DNA from: an uncultured Clostridiaceae bacterium
GTDB lineage: Bacteria > Bacillota > Clostridia > Lachnospirales > Lachnospiraceae
Direction of reading: 5' to 3'
NCBI GenBank assembly: GCA_947175375.1
Contig: CAMWMT010000018.1
Span: 1-15,715 of the forward strand
DNA length: 15,715 nucleotides
Shown here: positions 1-7,865 of the stretch, in pieces
Position numbering within the stretch: position 1 is the first letter of the stretch
Layout of the letters: each line of letters opens with the position of its first letter
Notes under the pieces: generated by a model
The model's database searches: none
The model's input: only the letters and a program-made list of their open reading frames with translations
Told to the model about the DNA's origin: nothing
Position numbers and translations under genes: made by a program

Positions 1-645
1 GTCCAGGATAAGCTTCCACGTTATGTAAATGCAAAATCTTTTGACATTCAGGTGCTGACTCCCATGCGGAAAGGCGCGCTCGGGGTGGAGAGGCTGAATG
101 AGGTTCTTCAGAGATATCTGAATCCGCCTTCCAGAGAAAAGTCAGAGAGAGAGACCAGCAGGGGACTGCTTCGCGAAGGCGATAAGGTGATGCAGATCAA
201 GAATAATTATCAGATCGAATGGGAAGCGAAGAACCGTTATGGAATCGCCATTGATAAAGGAATGGGAATCTTTAACGGAGACATGGGGATCGTCACCCGG
301 ATCAACGACATGGCAGAGACGGTGGAAGTGCTGTTTGATGAATACCGGACAGTGATCTATGAGTTTTCCCAGCTGGATGAACTGGAGCTTGCCTATGCGG
401 TCACCATTCATAAGTCCCAGGGAAGCGAATACCCGGCAGTCGTGATTCCGCTTCTGACCGGTCCCAAGATGCTGATGAACCGTAACCTGCTCTATACGGC
501 AGTGACTCGCGCCCGTTCCTGTGTGACACTGGTAGGTAGTGACAGAACCTTTGATATGATGATCCGGAATGTGTCTGAACAGACTCGTTTCAGCGGCCTT
601 CTGGACCGGATCATGGAGGTGGAAGGATATGAAAGTGATCAGTAG
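1..645 (+). CDS. recD2: RecD2-like ATP-dependent DNA helicase, C-terminal part (5' truncated by window edge)
   Basis: The reading frame is open from base 1, so only the last 214 residues are present. A GTG at 52 lies inside the gene and is not a start. The residues match the 2A/2B end of superfamily 1B (RecD/TraA-type) helicases: QVLTPMRKG near the window start, a GDKVMQIKNNY segment (about 177-209), the UvrD_C_2-type motif AVTIHKSQGSE (397-429) and the motif VI signature YTAVTRAR with its arginine finger (493-516). RecD2 unwinds duplex DNA 5'-3' with ATP and acts in the cytoplasm in repair or recombination; in Firmicutes it works without RecBC. The N-terminal OB/HhH region that separates RecD2 from other SF1B enzymes is outside the window, so the name rests on C-terminal resemblance. 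The stop overlaps the next gene's start by 17 bases. Confidence 0.9.
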   Translation, partial: VQDKLPRYVNAKSFDIQVLTPMRKGALGVERLNEVLQRYLNPPSREKSERETSRGLLREGDKVMQIKNNYQIEWEAKNRYGIAIDKGMGIFNGDMGIVTRINDMAETVEVLFDEYRTVIYEFSQLDELELAYAVTIHKSQGSEYPAVVIPLLTGPKMLMNRNLLYTAVTRARSCVTLVGSDRTFDMMIRNVSEQTRFSGLLDRIMEVEGYESDQ

Positions 646-1375
646 AAAAGCAGAACAGAAGAATATGCGGCTTCCGGACCTTATAGGGCTACTTTTTCCC
701 CGCAGATGTCCGGTCTGTCAGGAGGTTGTGGAAGATAGAGGAGAACGTGTCTGCAGTATCTGCCGAACGAGACTGCCGTACATCAGAGGACCTGTCTGTC
801 TGAAATGCGGCAAGCCGCTACTTCTGGAGGAACAGGAGTACTGTCAGGACTGCGTAAGAAAGAGAAGATGGACCGACCGCGGCAGGGCCCCGTTTCTCTA
901 TGATAAGGTCATGCGAAAATCCATTGCTGGTTATAAATATGGCGGTCGGAGGGAATATGCGGCTTTTTATGCAGAAGAGATTCTGAGAAGATGCGCCGGA
1001 GAGATGAAAGGGTGGAAGGGAGAAGTATTTATTCCGATTCCGCTGCATCCTTCCCGAAGGCGAAAGAGAGGATTCAACCAGGCAGAGCTTCTGGCGAAAG
1101 AACTGTCAAAGCGCAGCGGAATCCCCACAGATGCTAGGCTTTTAAGTCGTATAAAGAAGACGCATGTGCAGAAAGAACTGAACGATCAGGAACGGCTGAC
1201 AAATCTGAAAAATGCCTTTTCCGTTCGGAAAGGGAAGGTTCCCTATAAGAATATTATACTGGTAGATGATATCTATACGACAGGAAGTACCATGGATACA
1301 GCAGCTAAGGTGTTGAAAGAGCATGGGGCTCAGAAGGTGTATTTTGTCTGTATCTGTGTCGGAAACGGAAACTAA
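629..1375 (+). CDS. comF: ComF family protein (zinc-ribbon phosphoribosyltransferase-like)
   Basis: This 248-residue protein has the normal ComF length. The N-terminal 80 residues carry four Cys-x2-Cys pairs (Cys27/30, 42/45, 57/60, 72/75) suited to zinc binding. A conserved IPIPLHPSRRRKRGFNQAE segment follows at about 136-153, and a type I phosphoribosyltransferase PRPP-binding loop, LVDDIYTTGST, sits at 211-221. In naturally transformable bacteria ComF is a cytoplasmic protein needed for uptake or processing of incoming single-stranded DNA. In Clostridia without known transformation its role is unclear. I chose ATG 629 because GGAGGTGGAAGG lies just upstream and residues before it (open from 569) do not look like ComF. 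It overlaps the helicase gene by 17 bases, so the two are probably translationally coupled, and both concern DNA transactions. The competence role is inference. Confidence 0.9.
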   Translation: MKVISRKAEQKNMRLPDLIGLLFPRRCPVCQEVVEDRGERVCSICRTRLPYIRGPVCLKCGKPLLLEEQEYCQDCVRKRRWTDRGRAPFLYDKVMRKSIAGYKYGGRREYAAFYAEEILRRCAGEMKGWKGEVFIPIPLHPSRRRKRGFNQAELLAKELSKRSGIPTDARLLSRIKKTHVQKELNDQERLTNLKNAFSVRKGKVPYKNIILVDDIYTTGSTMDTAAKVLKEHGAQKVYFVCICVGNGN

Positions 1376-1397
1376 TACGGATAAAAAAGCTTTTTGG

Positions 1398-1425
1398 TTG
1401 AATTTCCGGGCGTTTGTGTTATACT
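1398..1425 (+). promoter_or_regulatory. Probable sigma-A promoter with extended -10
   Basis: TATACT at 1420-1425 (5/6 of the -10 consensus) is preceded by TG at 1417-1418 with one base between, an extended -10. A TTGAAT at 1398-1403 is a fair -35 with a 16-base spacer. It sits in the gap after comF, about 30 bases ahead of the first gene of the c-di-AMP group, so it probably starts that operon. Confidence 0.6.
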
Positions 1426-1454
1426 ATGGTGTATAAGAGGTGGAGACTGTTTCT

Positions 1455-1901
1455 ATGATAAATGAGGAAAAAGTAATTTTAATGACCCGTGCTGCTCTTT
1501 ATGAGGAAAAGTCGGGGAAAGAACACTTGAAGATCTCAAAGTATTTCCGGCATGATTATATCAGCCTGCAGATTCTGTGCGGCTGGTTCTTTGTGACGGT
1601 CTGCTTTATGCTGGGGGCAGCCCTGTGGGGAGCATGTCGTATGGAATATCTGCTGGACAATCTTCATAAAATGGATTTGAAAAGCTTTGGGATGACCGTG
1701 CTGCTGCTCTATGTGATTGTGACAGCAGTCTATATCTGCATACTGTATGGTGTCTGTTCTTACCGTTATTATACGGCAAAGAAAAGTGTGGGTTCCTACG
1801 CGCAGTCTCTTCGTAAGATCTCAGATATATATGCGAAGGAAAAGAAGCGCGGAGCCTCAGGTGCCGTGATGGAGGATAAGAAACATGACAACTTTACTTG
1901 A
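1455..1901 (+). CDS. Uncharacterised small membrane protein (two TM segments)
   Basis: This 148-residue protein is not recognised as a named family. It has a charged N-terminal cytoplasmic stretch (about 1-34), two hydrophobic segments (about 36-59 and 79-101) joined by a short charged loop, and a basic C-terminal tail rich in Lys (about 108-143). Both ends are probably cytoplasmic. I chose ATG 1455 because GGTGGAG at 1439-1445 sits nine bases upstream; a GTG at 1440 falls inside that ribosome binding site. It is the first gene after a good promoter and its last 17 bases overlap the next gene. Position suggests co-expression with the membrane protein and cdaA downstream. Any role in c-di-AMP signalling is inference from context. 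Confidence 0.8.
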   Translation: MINEEKVILMTRAALYEEKSGKEHLKISKYFRHDYISLQILCGWFFVTVCFMLGAALWGACRMEYLLDNLHKMDLKSFGMTVLLLYVIVTAVYICILYGVCSYRYYTAKKSVGSYAQSLRKISDIYAKEKKRGASGAVMEDKKHDNFT

Positions 1902-2835
1902 GATGAAACAGCGTTTGAAGATTTTTTATTCCAGATATGATATTTATCTGATACCTGCATTGAAATTCCTGCTTGGTTTGTTTGTGTTTATGATGATCAA
2001 TGGGCAGATCGGATTTATGAAAAAAGTGTCAAGTCCGGCAGTGTCTCTGCTGCTGGCGCTTTTGTGTTCTCTTTTGCCGATGAATCTGATGGCAGTCCTT
2101 GGAGGAATACTGATATGTGTCCATGCTTTTGCACTGTCACTGGAGACCTTCGCTGTGATAGCGGGGATACTGTTCATTATCTATGCAGTTTATTTTCGGA
2201 TCGCTCCAAAGCATGGATATGTGCTGGTGCTGACACCGGTGGCATTTCTTTTGAAGATCCCCTATGCGATGCCGCTGGTCCTTGGACTGATCGAGGGTCC
2301 GGTGTGTGCAGTCCCTCTGGCATGCGGAACGCTGTGTTATTATCTGATGCACTATATAAAAAATAACGAGAAGATGCTGTCCAGTTCAGAAGCGGATCAG
2401 ATGTCAGCCAGGCTTGTATATCTGGTAGAAAATGTACTGAACAATAAAAATATGATCCTGACCATACTGGTATTTGCGGTCACACTGGTGGTCGTCTATA
2501 TGATCCGAAGGATGCGGATCGATTATGCCTGGTATGTTGCGATCTGTGCAGGTGCAGTGCTGAATGTAGTACTCTATCTGATCGGCGGGCTGGTTATGGG
2601 TGTCAGCGTGTCGATCGGACTTGTCATACTGGGGACAGTGGGTGGAGTCCTGCTCGCACTGGTGGTGGAGTTCTTTGTACTGAGTGTGGATTATTCAAGG
2701 ACAGAGTATACGCAGTTTGAAGATGATGAGTATTACTATTATGTAAAGGCAGTACCGAAAATGTCGGTAGCGTTATCGGAGAAAAAGGTCAAAAAGATTA
2801 ATTCCAGAAGTAAGTCCGGAAAGAAAAGGCGTTAA
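1885..2835 (+). CDS. Uncharacterised polytopic membrane protein upstream of cdaA
   Basis: This 316-residue protein has about eight hydrophobic segments: roughly 22-40, 50-67, 68-84, 88-104, 112-124, 128-155, 189-207, and a long run between 214 and 268 that likely makes two or three passes. A loop near 158-188 is soluble. The cytoplasmic tail contains an acidic-aromatic stretch, QFEDDEYYYYVKAVPK (about 277-292), then a very basic end with many Lys and Arg. The FEDDEYYYYVKAVPK signature seems familiar from Lachnospiraceae proteins encoded beside cdaA, but I know no assigned function. GGAGG at 1871-1875 precedes ATG 1885. The start overlaps the upstream gene by 17 bases, and 36 bases separate the stop from cdaA. 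No transporter or enzyme motif was seen. A role as partner or anchor for CdaA/CdaR is a guess from context. Confidence 0.85.
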   Translation: MTTLLEMKQRLKIFYSRYDIYLIPALKFLLGLFVFMMINGQIGFMKKVSSPAVSLLLALLCSLLPMNLMAVLGGILICVHAFALSLETFAVIAGILFIIYAVYFRIAPKHGYVLVLTPVAFLLKIPYAMPLVLGLIEGPVCAVPLACGTLCYYLMHYIKNNEKMLSSSEADQMSARLVYLVENVLNNKNMILTILVFAVTLVVVYMIRRMRIDYAWYVAICAGAVLNVVLYLIGGLVMGVSVSIGLVILGTVGGVLLALVVEFFVLSVDYSRTEYTQFEDDEYYYYVKAVPKMSVALSEKKVKKINSRSKSGKKRR

Positions 2836-2871
2836 CCGGGAAGAGATCATGCAGGGAGAGGATGTGAGAAG

Positions 2872-3741
2872 ATGAGTCTTGAACAGCTGAATCAGTATAT
2901 ATCGCTGGATGCGCTCAACATTACGAAAACTGATGTGGCGGAGATCATTATTTTATCCTTTATCATCTATCAGATCCTGAACTGGATTAAATCCACACGG
3001 GCATGGAATCTGCTGAAAGGTTTTTCTGTCATACTACTTCTTCTGGCTGTTGCGTCTTTTTTCCATATGAATACGATTCTGTGGATCGCGGAGAATTTCT
3101 TTAGTCTTGGAATTACGGCAGTCATCATCGTATTTCAGCCGGAGCTCCGCCGGGCGTTGGAACAGCTTGGTGAGAAGAATATCCTGACATCCATTGTTCC
3201 TTTTGACAGTTCTAGAAAAGAAGAGGAAGGAATCACGGATCGGACGATCGCAGAGCTGATCAAAGCCTGTTTTGAGATGGGAAAGGCACGGACAGGAGCA
3301 CTGATCGTGATAGAGCAGAGTGTAAATCTGCAGGAGTATGACCGTACAGGGATCTCCGTGGATGCGCTTGTGACCAGTCAGCTTCTTCTGAATATATTCG
3401 AAAAAAATACACCGCTGCATGACGGAGCTGTGATTCTTGCAGGAAACAGGGTTCGTTCCGCTACCTGTTATCTGCCATTATCAGATAATATGAAGCTCAG
3501 CAAGGCGCTTGGAACAAGACACCGTGCGGCAGTGGGGATCAGTGAAGTCAGCGATTCCATGACTATCATAGTTTCGGAAGAAACAGGTTCGGTCTCTCTG
3601 GCAAAGGGTGGGCGCCTGCTGCGTAATCTGAATCAGGAACAGCTGAAGGAGCAGCTTCAGAGCTTGCAGGTAAAACCGGAAGAAGGCAGAAAGATCAAAT
3701 TATGGAAAGGGCGGGGCAAGAATGAAAACAAAGATATTTGA
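2872..3741 (+). CDS. cdaA: Diadenylate cyclase CdaA (membrane-bound c-di-AMP synthase)
   Basis: This 289-residue protein has the normal CdaA length. Three hydrophobic helices occupy about 24-39, 51-66 and 69-88, followed by FQPELRRALEQLG (about 88-100), which is highly typical of CdaA/YbbP. The DAC domain follows with both catalytic signatures: DGA at 184-186 (in LHDGAVILAGNRV) and RHR at 216-218 (in GTRHRAAVGISE). The enzyme condenses two ATP into cyclic di-AMP on the cytoplasmic face of the membrane. C-di-AMP controls potassium and osmolyte transport and cell-wall homeostasis in Firmicutes. The C-terminal tail (about 260-289) is charged. A purine-rich GTGAGAAG lies just before ATG 2872. The next gene starts inside the last 20 bases, the conserved cdaA-cdaR arrangement, so activity is expected to be modulated by that partner. 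Confidence 0.97.
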   Translation: MSLEQLNQYISLDALNITKTDVAEIIILSFIIYQILNWIKSTRAWNLLKGFSVILLLLAVASFFHMNTILWIAENFFSLGITAVIIVFQPELRRALEQLGEKNILTSIVPFDSSRKEEEGITDRTIAELIKACFEMGKARTGALIVIEQSVNLQEYDRTGISVDALVTSQLLLNIFEKNTPLHDGAVILAGNRVRSATCYLPLSDNMKLSKALGTRHRAAVGISEVSDSMTIIVSEETGSVSLAKGGRLLRNLNQEQLKEQLQSLQVKPEEGRKIKLWKGRGKNENKDI

Positions 3742-4969
3742 CAATCTGCTTCTGAAGATCCTTTCTGTAGCTGTGGCAGTTCTTTTGTGGTTGGTGGTTG
3801 TCAATATCGATGATGCAGTGGGCAGCAGGTTGATACGAAATGTGAAGGTCAGTATGTCGAACATGGAGGCACTGACTTCGCAGGGACAGATGTGCCGGAT
3901 CGAAGAAGGAACGGATGTGGTGGATCTGACGGTATACGCAAGACGCAGTGTTCTGAATAATCTGAGCTCATCGGATTTCGTGGTAACTGCAGACGTGCAG
4001 AAGGATCTTCAGTATGGCAGCATGGTGAAGATCGAAGTAAGCTATGTGGGAGATGCTACAATTGAGCGGGTGGAACAGAACCGGGAGAATGTGCTGGTCA
4101 GTATTGAAGAGTCTGTAACCGAACAGTTTAAGGTCGTTGTAAGACAAAAGGGAGAGCCGGGCAATGGTCTGGTAAGAGGCTCGGCAGTCCCAGAACAGAC
4201 GCTTCTGGAGGTCACAGGTCCTGCCTCTGTTGTGGAACGCATCAAACAGGTGGAAGTCGAGGTTAATATTGCTGGCATTACCGGAACCGTGGTGCGGCCC
4301 GGAACATTAACGTTGATGGACAGCGGGGGGAATCCCATTGACGGGACATATCTGGATTATTACGGGAAAGATAAGGATTTCAATGTAACCGTCACAACTT
4401 TGAATAAGAAAATGGTGGGTATCAGCTTTGATATCAGCAAAGTATCACCGGAAGGATACAGTCTGAATTCGATCTCCTATACGCCGGAAACGGTGACAGT
4501 AGCAGGTTCTGAATCACAACTTCGCCCAATCCGTAATCTGGATATTCCGGCAGAAGCGCTGAATCCGGAAGGAGCGGTTGGAAAGTTTGAACAGACCGTG
4601 GATATCAGTGCATATCTGGATGAAGGACTCCTGATTCCGGATGAAGATGAGCGTGAGATCGTAGTGACCATGGATATCATACCGCATGAATCCGTGTCCT
4701 ATATATTCTATGGTACACAGATTCAGTATCAGAATCTTCCGGGAGGACTGGAAGTGTCAGAAGCCGTGGCCTTGGAGGTGACTGTCAGCGGAGCAGCTTC
4801 TGATCTGGCAGCTCTGACGATGGATCAGATCACCGTCAGTGTGGATCTGGCGGAGTGCAGAAGGCCGGGTACCTATACACTGCCGGTAACGATAACCGTG
4901 CCGGAGAATATCCGAGTATCAGGGGAACAGGAACTGATGGTAACGATCGTAAGAGCGGGAAGTAATTAA
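3722..4969 (+). CDS. cdaR: YbbR-domain protein, CdaA regulator CdaR
   Basis: This 415-residue protein has a short basic N-terminus, one membrane helix (about 9-28, ILSVAVAVLLWLVVV) and then a large extracytoplasmic part. That part reads as four YbbR-type beta repeats at about 33-128, 134-225, 230-320 and 325-412. Each carries a recognisable strand pattern such as the TVTVAGSESQL or EVTVSGAASDL type (near 257 and 352). YbbR/CdaR proteins bind CdaA through the membrane and modulate c-di-AMP synthesis, possibly passing on information from the cell wall. ATG 3722 overlaps cdaA by 20 bases, with GGGCGGGGCAAG as ribosome binding site, so translation is probably coupled. In Bacillus and many Firmicutes glmM follows directly; here it does not, and surface-glycan genes come next. 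The assignment is firm from the domain pattern and neighbour; the sensory role is family knowledge. Confidence 0.93.
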   Translation: MKTKIFDNLLLKILSVAVAVLLWLVVVNIDDAVGSRLIRNVKVSMSNMEALTSQGQMCRIEEGTDVVDLTVYARRSVLNNLSSSDFVVTADVQKDLQYGSMVKIEVSYVGDATIERVEQNRENVLVSIEESVTEQFKVVVRQKGEPGNGLVRGSAVPEQTLLEVTGPASVVERIKQVEVEVNIAGITGTVVRPGTLTLMDSGGNPIDGTYLDYYGKDKDFNVTVTTLNKKMVGISFDISKVSPEGYSLNSISYTPETVTVAGSESQLRPIRNLDIPAEALNPEGAVGKFEQTVDISAYLDEGLLIPDEDEREIVVTMDIIPHESVSYIFYGTQIQYQNLPGGLEVSEAVALEVTVSGAASDLAALTMDQITVSVDLAECRRPGTYTLPVTITVPENIRVSGEQELMVTIVRAGSN

Positions 4970-5133
4970 GTAATAGAGGAAACAGGTACAGGAACTGTCG
5001 CAGGATGCAGTTCTTTCATGGCAGAGACAGGGAGAGAGATCGGTTCTGGCATGGAGGAATGCTGTTCTGCGGCAGTCGTTTATCAGAGGAATTGCTTTGC
5101 TGCACAATATGTATACTCGTGAGGGCTATAGAG

Positions 5134-7752
5134 ATGAGACTGGATAAGAAGAGAATGTTATTGCTGATATGGACAGGCATCTGTATTCTGTTTGTGATCA
5201 CAGGCATGCTAAAACCGGTGGAAACACTCTGCTCGCAGGGACTGGAAGGTGCGAATCAGGCGAATCTGCGCTCCAGAACCGAAGAATTGACAGCTGGGAA
5301 GATGCTGGAATTTGTTGTGGAGCCATCTGAGGGTATTGTGCAGGAGATCGGTTTTTTCTTCACTTCCAATGGACATGTTTTTAAAGAAGGAAGTGTTAAG
5401 ATCCTTGTTCTGGATGACAGGGAGATTCTGATCGGCGGTCAGGAATATGCGCTGGAGGAAATATCAGATAATCAATTCTTGTCAGTGCCGGTTTCGTTTG
5501 AAGAACCGGATCGGATGCCGGAGAAGCTGAAGGTACACATATATAGTGACGCAGCAAAAGAGGGGCCCTGTGTATGGCTGAATGAGACAACACAGACACC
5601 GGGAAGCGCATCTGTGGATGGTGTTCCTCTTTCAAAAAGCCTGGTATATAATCTGCTCTATACCAAACAGGTGCATCAGTATCAAAAGCCATTGTTTATG
5701 GGGCTGATTCTCTTTCTCTTTGGCATGGGGATCTATGGCGCAGGTGGTTTTGCTGTCGTGGAGAGAAGGCAGGGCAGAGGCAGAGAAAGCCTGTTGGCCA
5801 TGCCATCCAGGCGCGAGATTCTTGGATTGGCATCGGCAATTCTGGCAGTGGCATCGGTTTTTCTGTATCTGTATGACACACAGATTCGGATTGCGCAGAA
5901 TACGACGGAGAAGGCAGTAGTGATCCCGGCGGACGGAGAGACGATGCCTGTGAATGAAGAGAACCGGTCTGTCAGCCAGATCGTGAAGCCGGGAGAGGAC
6001 AGGCTGACCGGACTGGGCGTGCGCTTCTATGTGGAGCCGGATGATGCGGCGGAGCTGACAGAAGGCAGCATGCATGCTTCGGTAACAGATCTGACACTTG
6101 GACAGATCATGTGTGAGACGGATGTTGCAGCCTCTCAGTTTATCTCCGGTGAATATGTGGGGCTTCTGTTTCAGGATTCTCAATCAGGAGTTTTGGATCA
6201 CGAATACCGGATCGATCTTGCCTTTTCTCCGGAGCTGTGGGACAGCGGACTGGAGATCATGACAGGAGAAAATGGCATCTGTGTGAATGCGTATCTGTAT
6301 TTTAATATCTTTTTAAAAAGATTCTTTTTCTTCCTGTTCCTTGGTGTAGAAGGTTTTCTCTGTCTGTTCTGGTATGTGACGATCGTGAAGAGAGCCCGCC
6401 TGGAAAATGTACTTTTTGTCACACTCCTGTTCTGTGGGCTTGTCTATAATGTGATGCTGGCTCCGCAGATGGTTCCGGATGAGGCGAAGCACATCGATAT
6501 GGCATATCGGTACAGCAATGAGCTTCTGGGATATGAAAGCCTGGGAGATACAAGGTGTCTGATGCGTGCGGAGGATGCTGCGACAGAATTTACATCGTCT
6601 CCGTCCTTTAAAAATTATAGAAATATTTATTACGGATTGTTTTCGAAGGTACGGGACAATACCATGGTGGAAGCAGAGATTAACAGCAATATAGAAGGGA
6701 GCATTCTGCTGTATGCACCTGCGGTTCTCGGTATGAGCCTTGCCAGGCTCCTTGGGTGGGGGACAGTTCCCATGCTCCTTCTGGCCAGGTATCTGAACCT
6801 GATCGTGTTCGCGCTTTTGGCAAGAGCAGGTATGAAGCGTCTGCCTTTTGGCAGAATGACGCTGTTTGTACTGGCGATTCTGCCGATCAATATCCAACAG
6901 TGTACTTCCTTTTCCCATGATGCCATGGTGCACGGAATCCTGTTTTTCTACAGCTGCCTGTGTATACAGGCCATCTATGAAGAAAAACCGATGAGTGGAC
7001 AGCGGATGGCAGCATTGGAGCTTATGGCGCTGTTTCTTGTATACTGCAAAAGCGGAAGCTATCTGCCCCTGTGTTTCCTGCCGGTTCTGATCCCCTGTTC
7101 CCGGTATGCAGGCAGAAAGGAAAAATATACGGCAACTCTGGCGCTTCTTGGAATTCCGGTTCTGGCTTTCGTGATGAATCACATGCAGATGGTGACCGGG
7201 ATCGTGAACACGACAGAAGCGACCAGTGTGGTCAGCACCGGGGGCGGTGCAGAATATCTGACCGGTTATACGATTGGATATTTCCTGAAGGAACCCCTGG
7301 AATTTGTCTATATGATCGTAAATACGGTTCTGGACAAGACCGGTTTCTATCTGGAGTCTCTGATCGGGTACAAGCTTGGATGGGTAGAGATTGAGACGTC
7401 CATGATCGTGGTACTTTTGTTCTGGTTTCTTCTGTTCCTGTCGATCTGTGACAGCAGGGGGGAGACCGTAAAGATCGGGAGATTTCAGCGGTTCTGGATG
7501 ATATTTTTGTGCATGGGATGTACAGGGTTGATCCTGCTGGGCATGTTGCTCCAGTGGACGCCGGTAGGACATGTCTCCATAGAAGGAGTTCAAGGAAGGT
7601 ATTTTCTGCCGTTCCTGCTGATTCTTCTGACTGCATGTAAGAACCGCGGGGTTCTTCTGAACCGGAACATTGACAGGGAAATCGCGGTAACAGCAGTATT
7701 GGGACAGCTTCTGACACTAATCTATATCATCCGGCAGGTAACGATGGTGTAG
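5134..7752 (+). CDS. DUF2142-family multispanning membrane protein with two N-terminal extracytoplasmic domains
   Basis: This protein has 872 residues. The C-terminal half matches DUF2142: a VPDEAKH motif after a membrane helix (about 447-453), an SFSHDAMVH loop (592-600), many TM helices, and GVQGRYFLP near the end (818-826). DUF2142 proteins occur in surface polysaccharide loci and resemble GT-C glycosyltransferases, with an Asp/Glu-containing first external loop; the reaction here is unproven. The N-terminal half is TM (about 8-26), an external beta-rich domain (about 57-160), two TM helices (186-209 and 228-247), a second external domain (about 278-385) and another TM (about 392-418). The two external domains appear related. 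I chose ATG 5134 because GTGAGGG lies nine bases upstream and a hydrophobic helix follows at once. An upstream ATG at 5005 would add 43 non-hydrophobic residues. It is followed closely by a flippase and GT2 genes. Confidence 0.85.
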   Translation: MRLDKKRMLLLIWTGICILFVITGMLKPVETLCSQGLEGANQANLRSRTEELTAGKMLEFVVEPSEGIVQEIGFFFTSNGHVFKEGSVKILVLDDREILIGGQEYALEEISDNQFLSVPVSFEEPDRMPEKLKVHIYSDAAKEGPCVWLNETTQTPGSASVDGVPLSKSLVYNLLYTKQVHQYQKPLFMGLILFLFGMGIYGAGGFAVVERRQGRGRESLLAMPSRREILGLASAILAVASVFLYLYDTQIRIAQNTTEKAVVIPADGETMPVNEENRSVSQIVKPGEDRLTGLGVRFYVEPDDAAELTEGSMHASVTDLTLGQIMCETDVAASQFISGEYVGLLFQDSQSGVLDHEYRIDLAFSPELWDSGLEIMTGENGICVNAYLYFNIFLKRFFFFLFLGVEGFLCLFWYVTIVKRARLENVLFVTLLFCGLVYNVMLAPQMVPDEAKHIDMAYRYSNELLGYESLGDTRCLMRAEDAATEFTSSPSFKNYRNIYYGLFSKVRDNTMVEAEINSNIEGSILLYAPAVLGMSLARLLGWGTVPMLLLARYLNLIVFALLARAGMKRLPFGRMTLFVLAILPINIQQCTSFSHDAMVHGILFFYSCLCIQAIYEEKPMSGQRMAALELMALFLVYCKSGSYLPLCFLPVLIPCSRYAGRKEKYTATLALLGIPVLAFVMNHMQMVTGIVNTTEATSVVSTGGGAEYLTGYTIGYFLKEPLEFVYMIVNTVLDKTGFYLESLIGYKLGWVEIETSMIVVLLFWFLLFLSICDSRGETVKIGRFQRFWMIFLCMGCTGLILLGMLLQWTPVGHVSIEGVQGRYFLPFLLILLTACKNRGVLLNRNIDREIAVTAVLGQLLTLIYIIRQVTMV

Positions 7753-7865
7753 TAGTGTGAGTACCCTGAAAATTATTTTTGAAACACAATGATTAAATGC
7801 GTCTGCTAAAAGGATGCCCAGGTGTTTTCCCGGCGCAGATGCGGAACTTTATTCAGGAGTTTTCT

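Noticed and set aside
1383..1395. AAAAAGCTTTTT palindrome after comF as a terminator
   Set aside because: It is a short AT palindrome with no room for a loop and no GC stem; it would not form a stable hairpin.
5005..5133. Extended N-terminus of the DUF2142 protein from ATG 5005
   Set aside because: The extra 43 residues are charged and Cys-rich and come before the true signal-anchor helix; ATG 5134 has a well-placed ribosome binding site.
5632..6183. 183-codon open frame on the - strand
   Set aside because: It is antisense to the N-terminal domains of the DUF2142 protein and His/Arg/Cys-rich in the manner of shadow frames.
6313..7593. Long open frame (426 codons) on the - strand
   Set aside because: It lies fully opposite the DUF2142 gene, is rich in His, Gln and Arg as expected from antisense of hydrophobic coding DNA, and shows no recognisable domain.
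7797..7865. Extended N-terminus of the flippase from ATG 7797
   Set aside because: AGGAG at 7855-7859 is well placed for ATG 7866, and the residues before it do not resemble the flippase fold.
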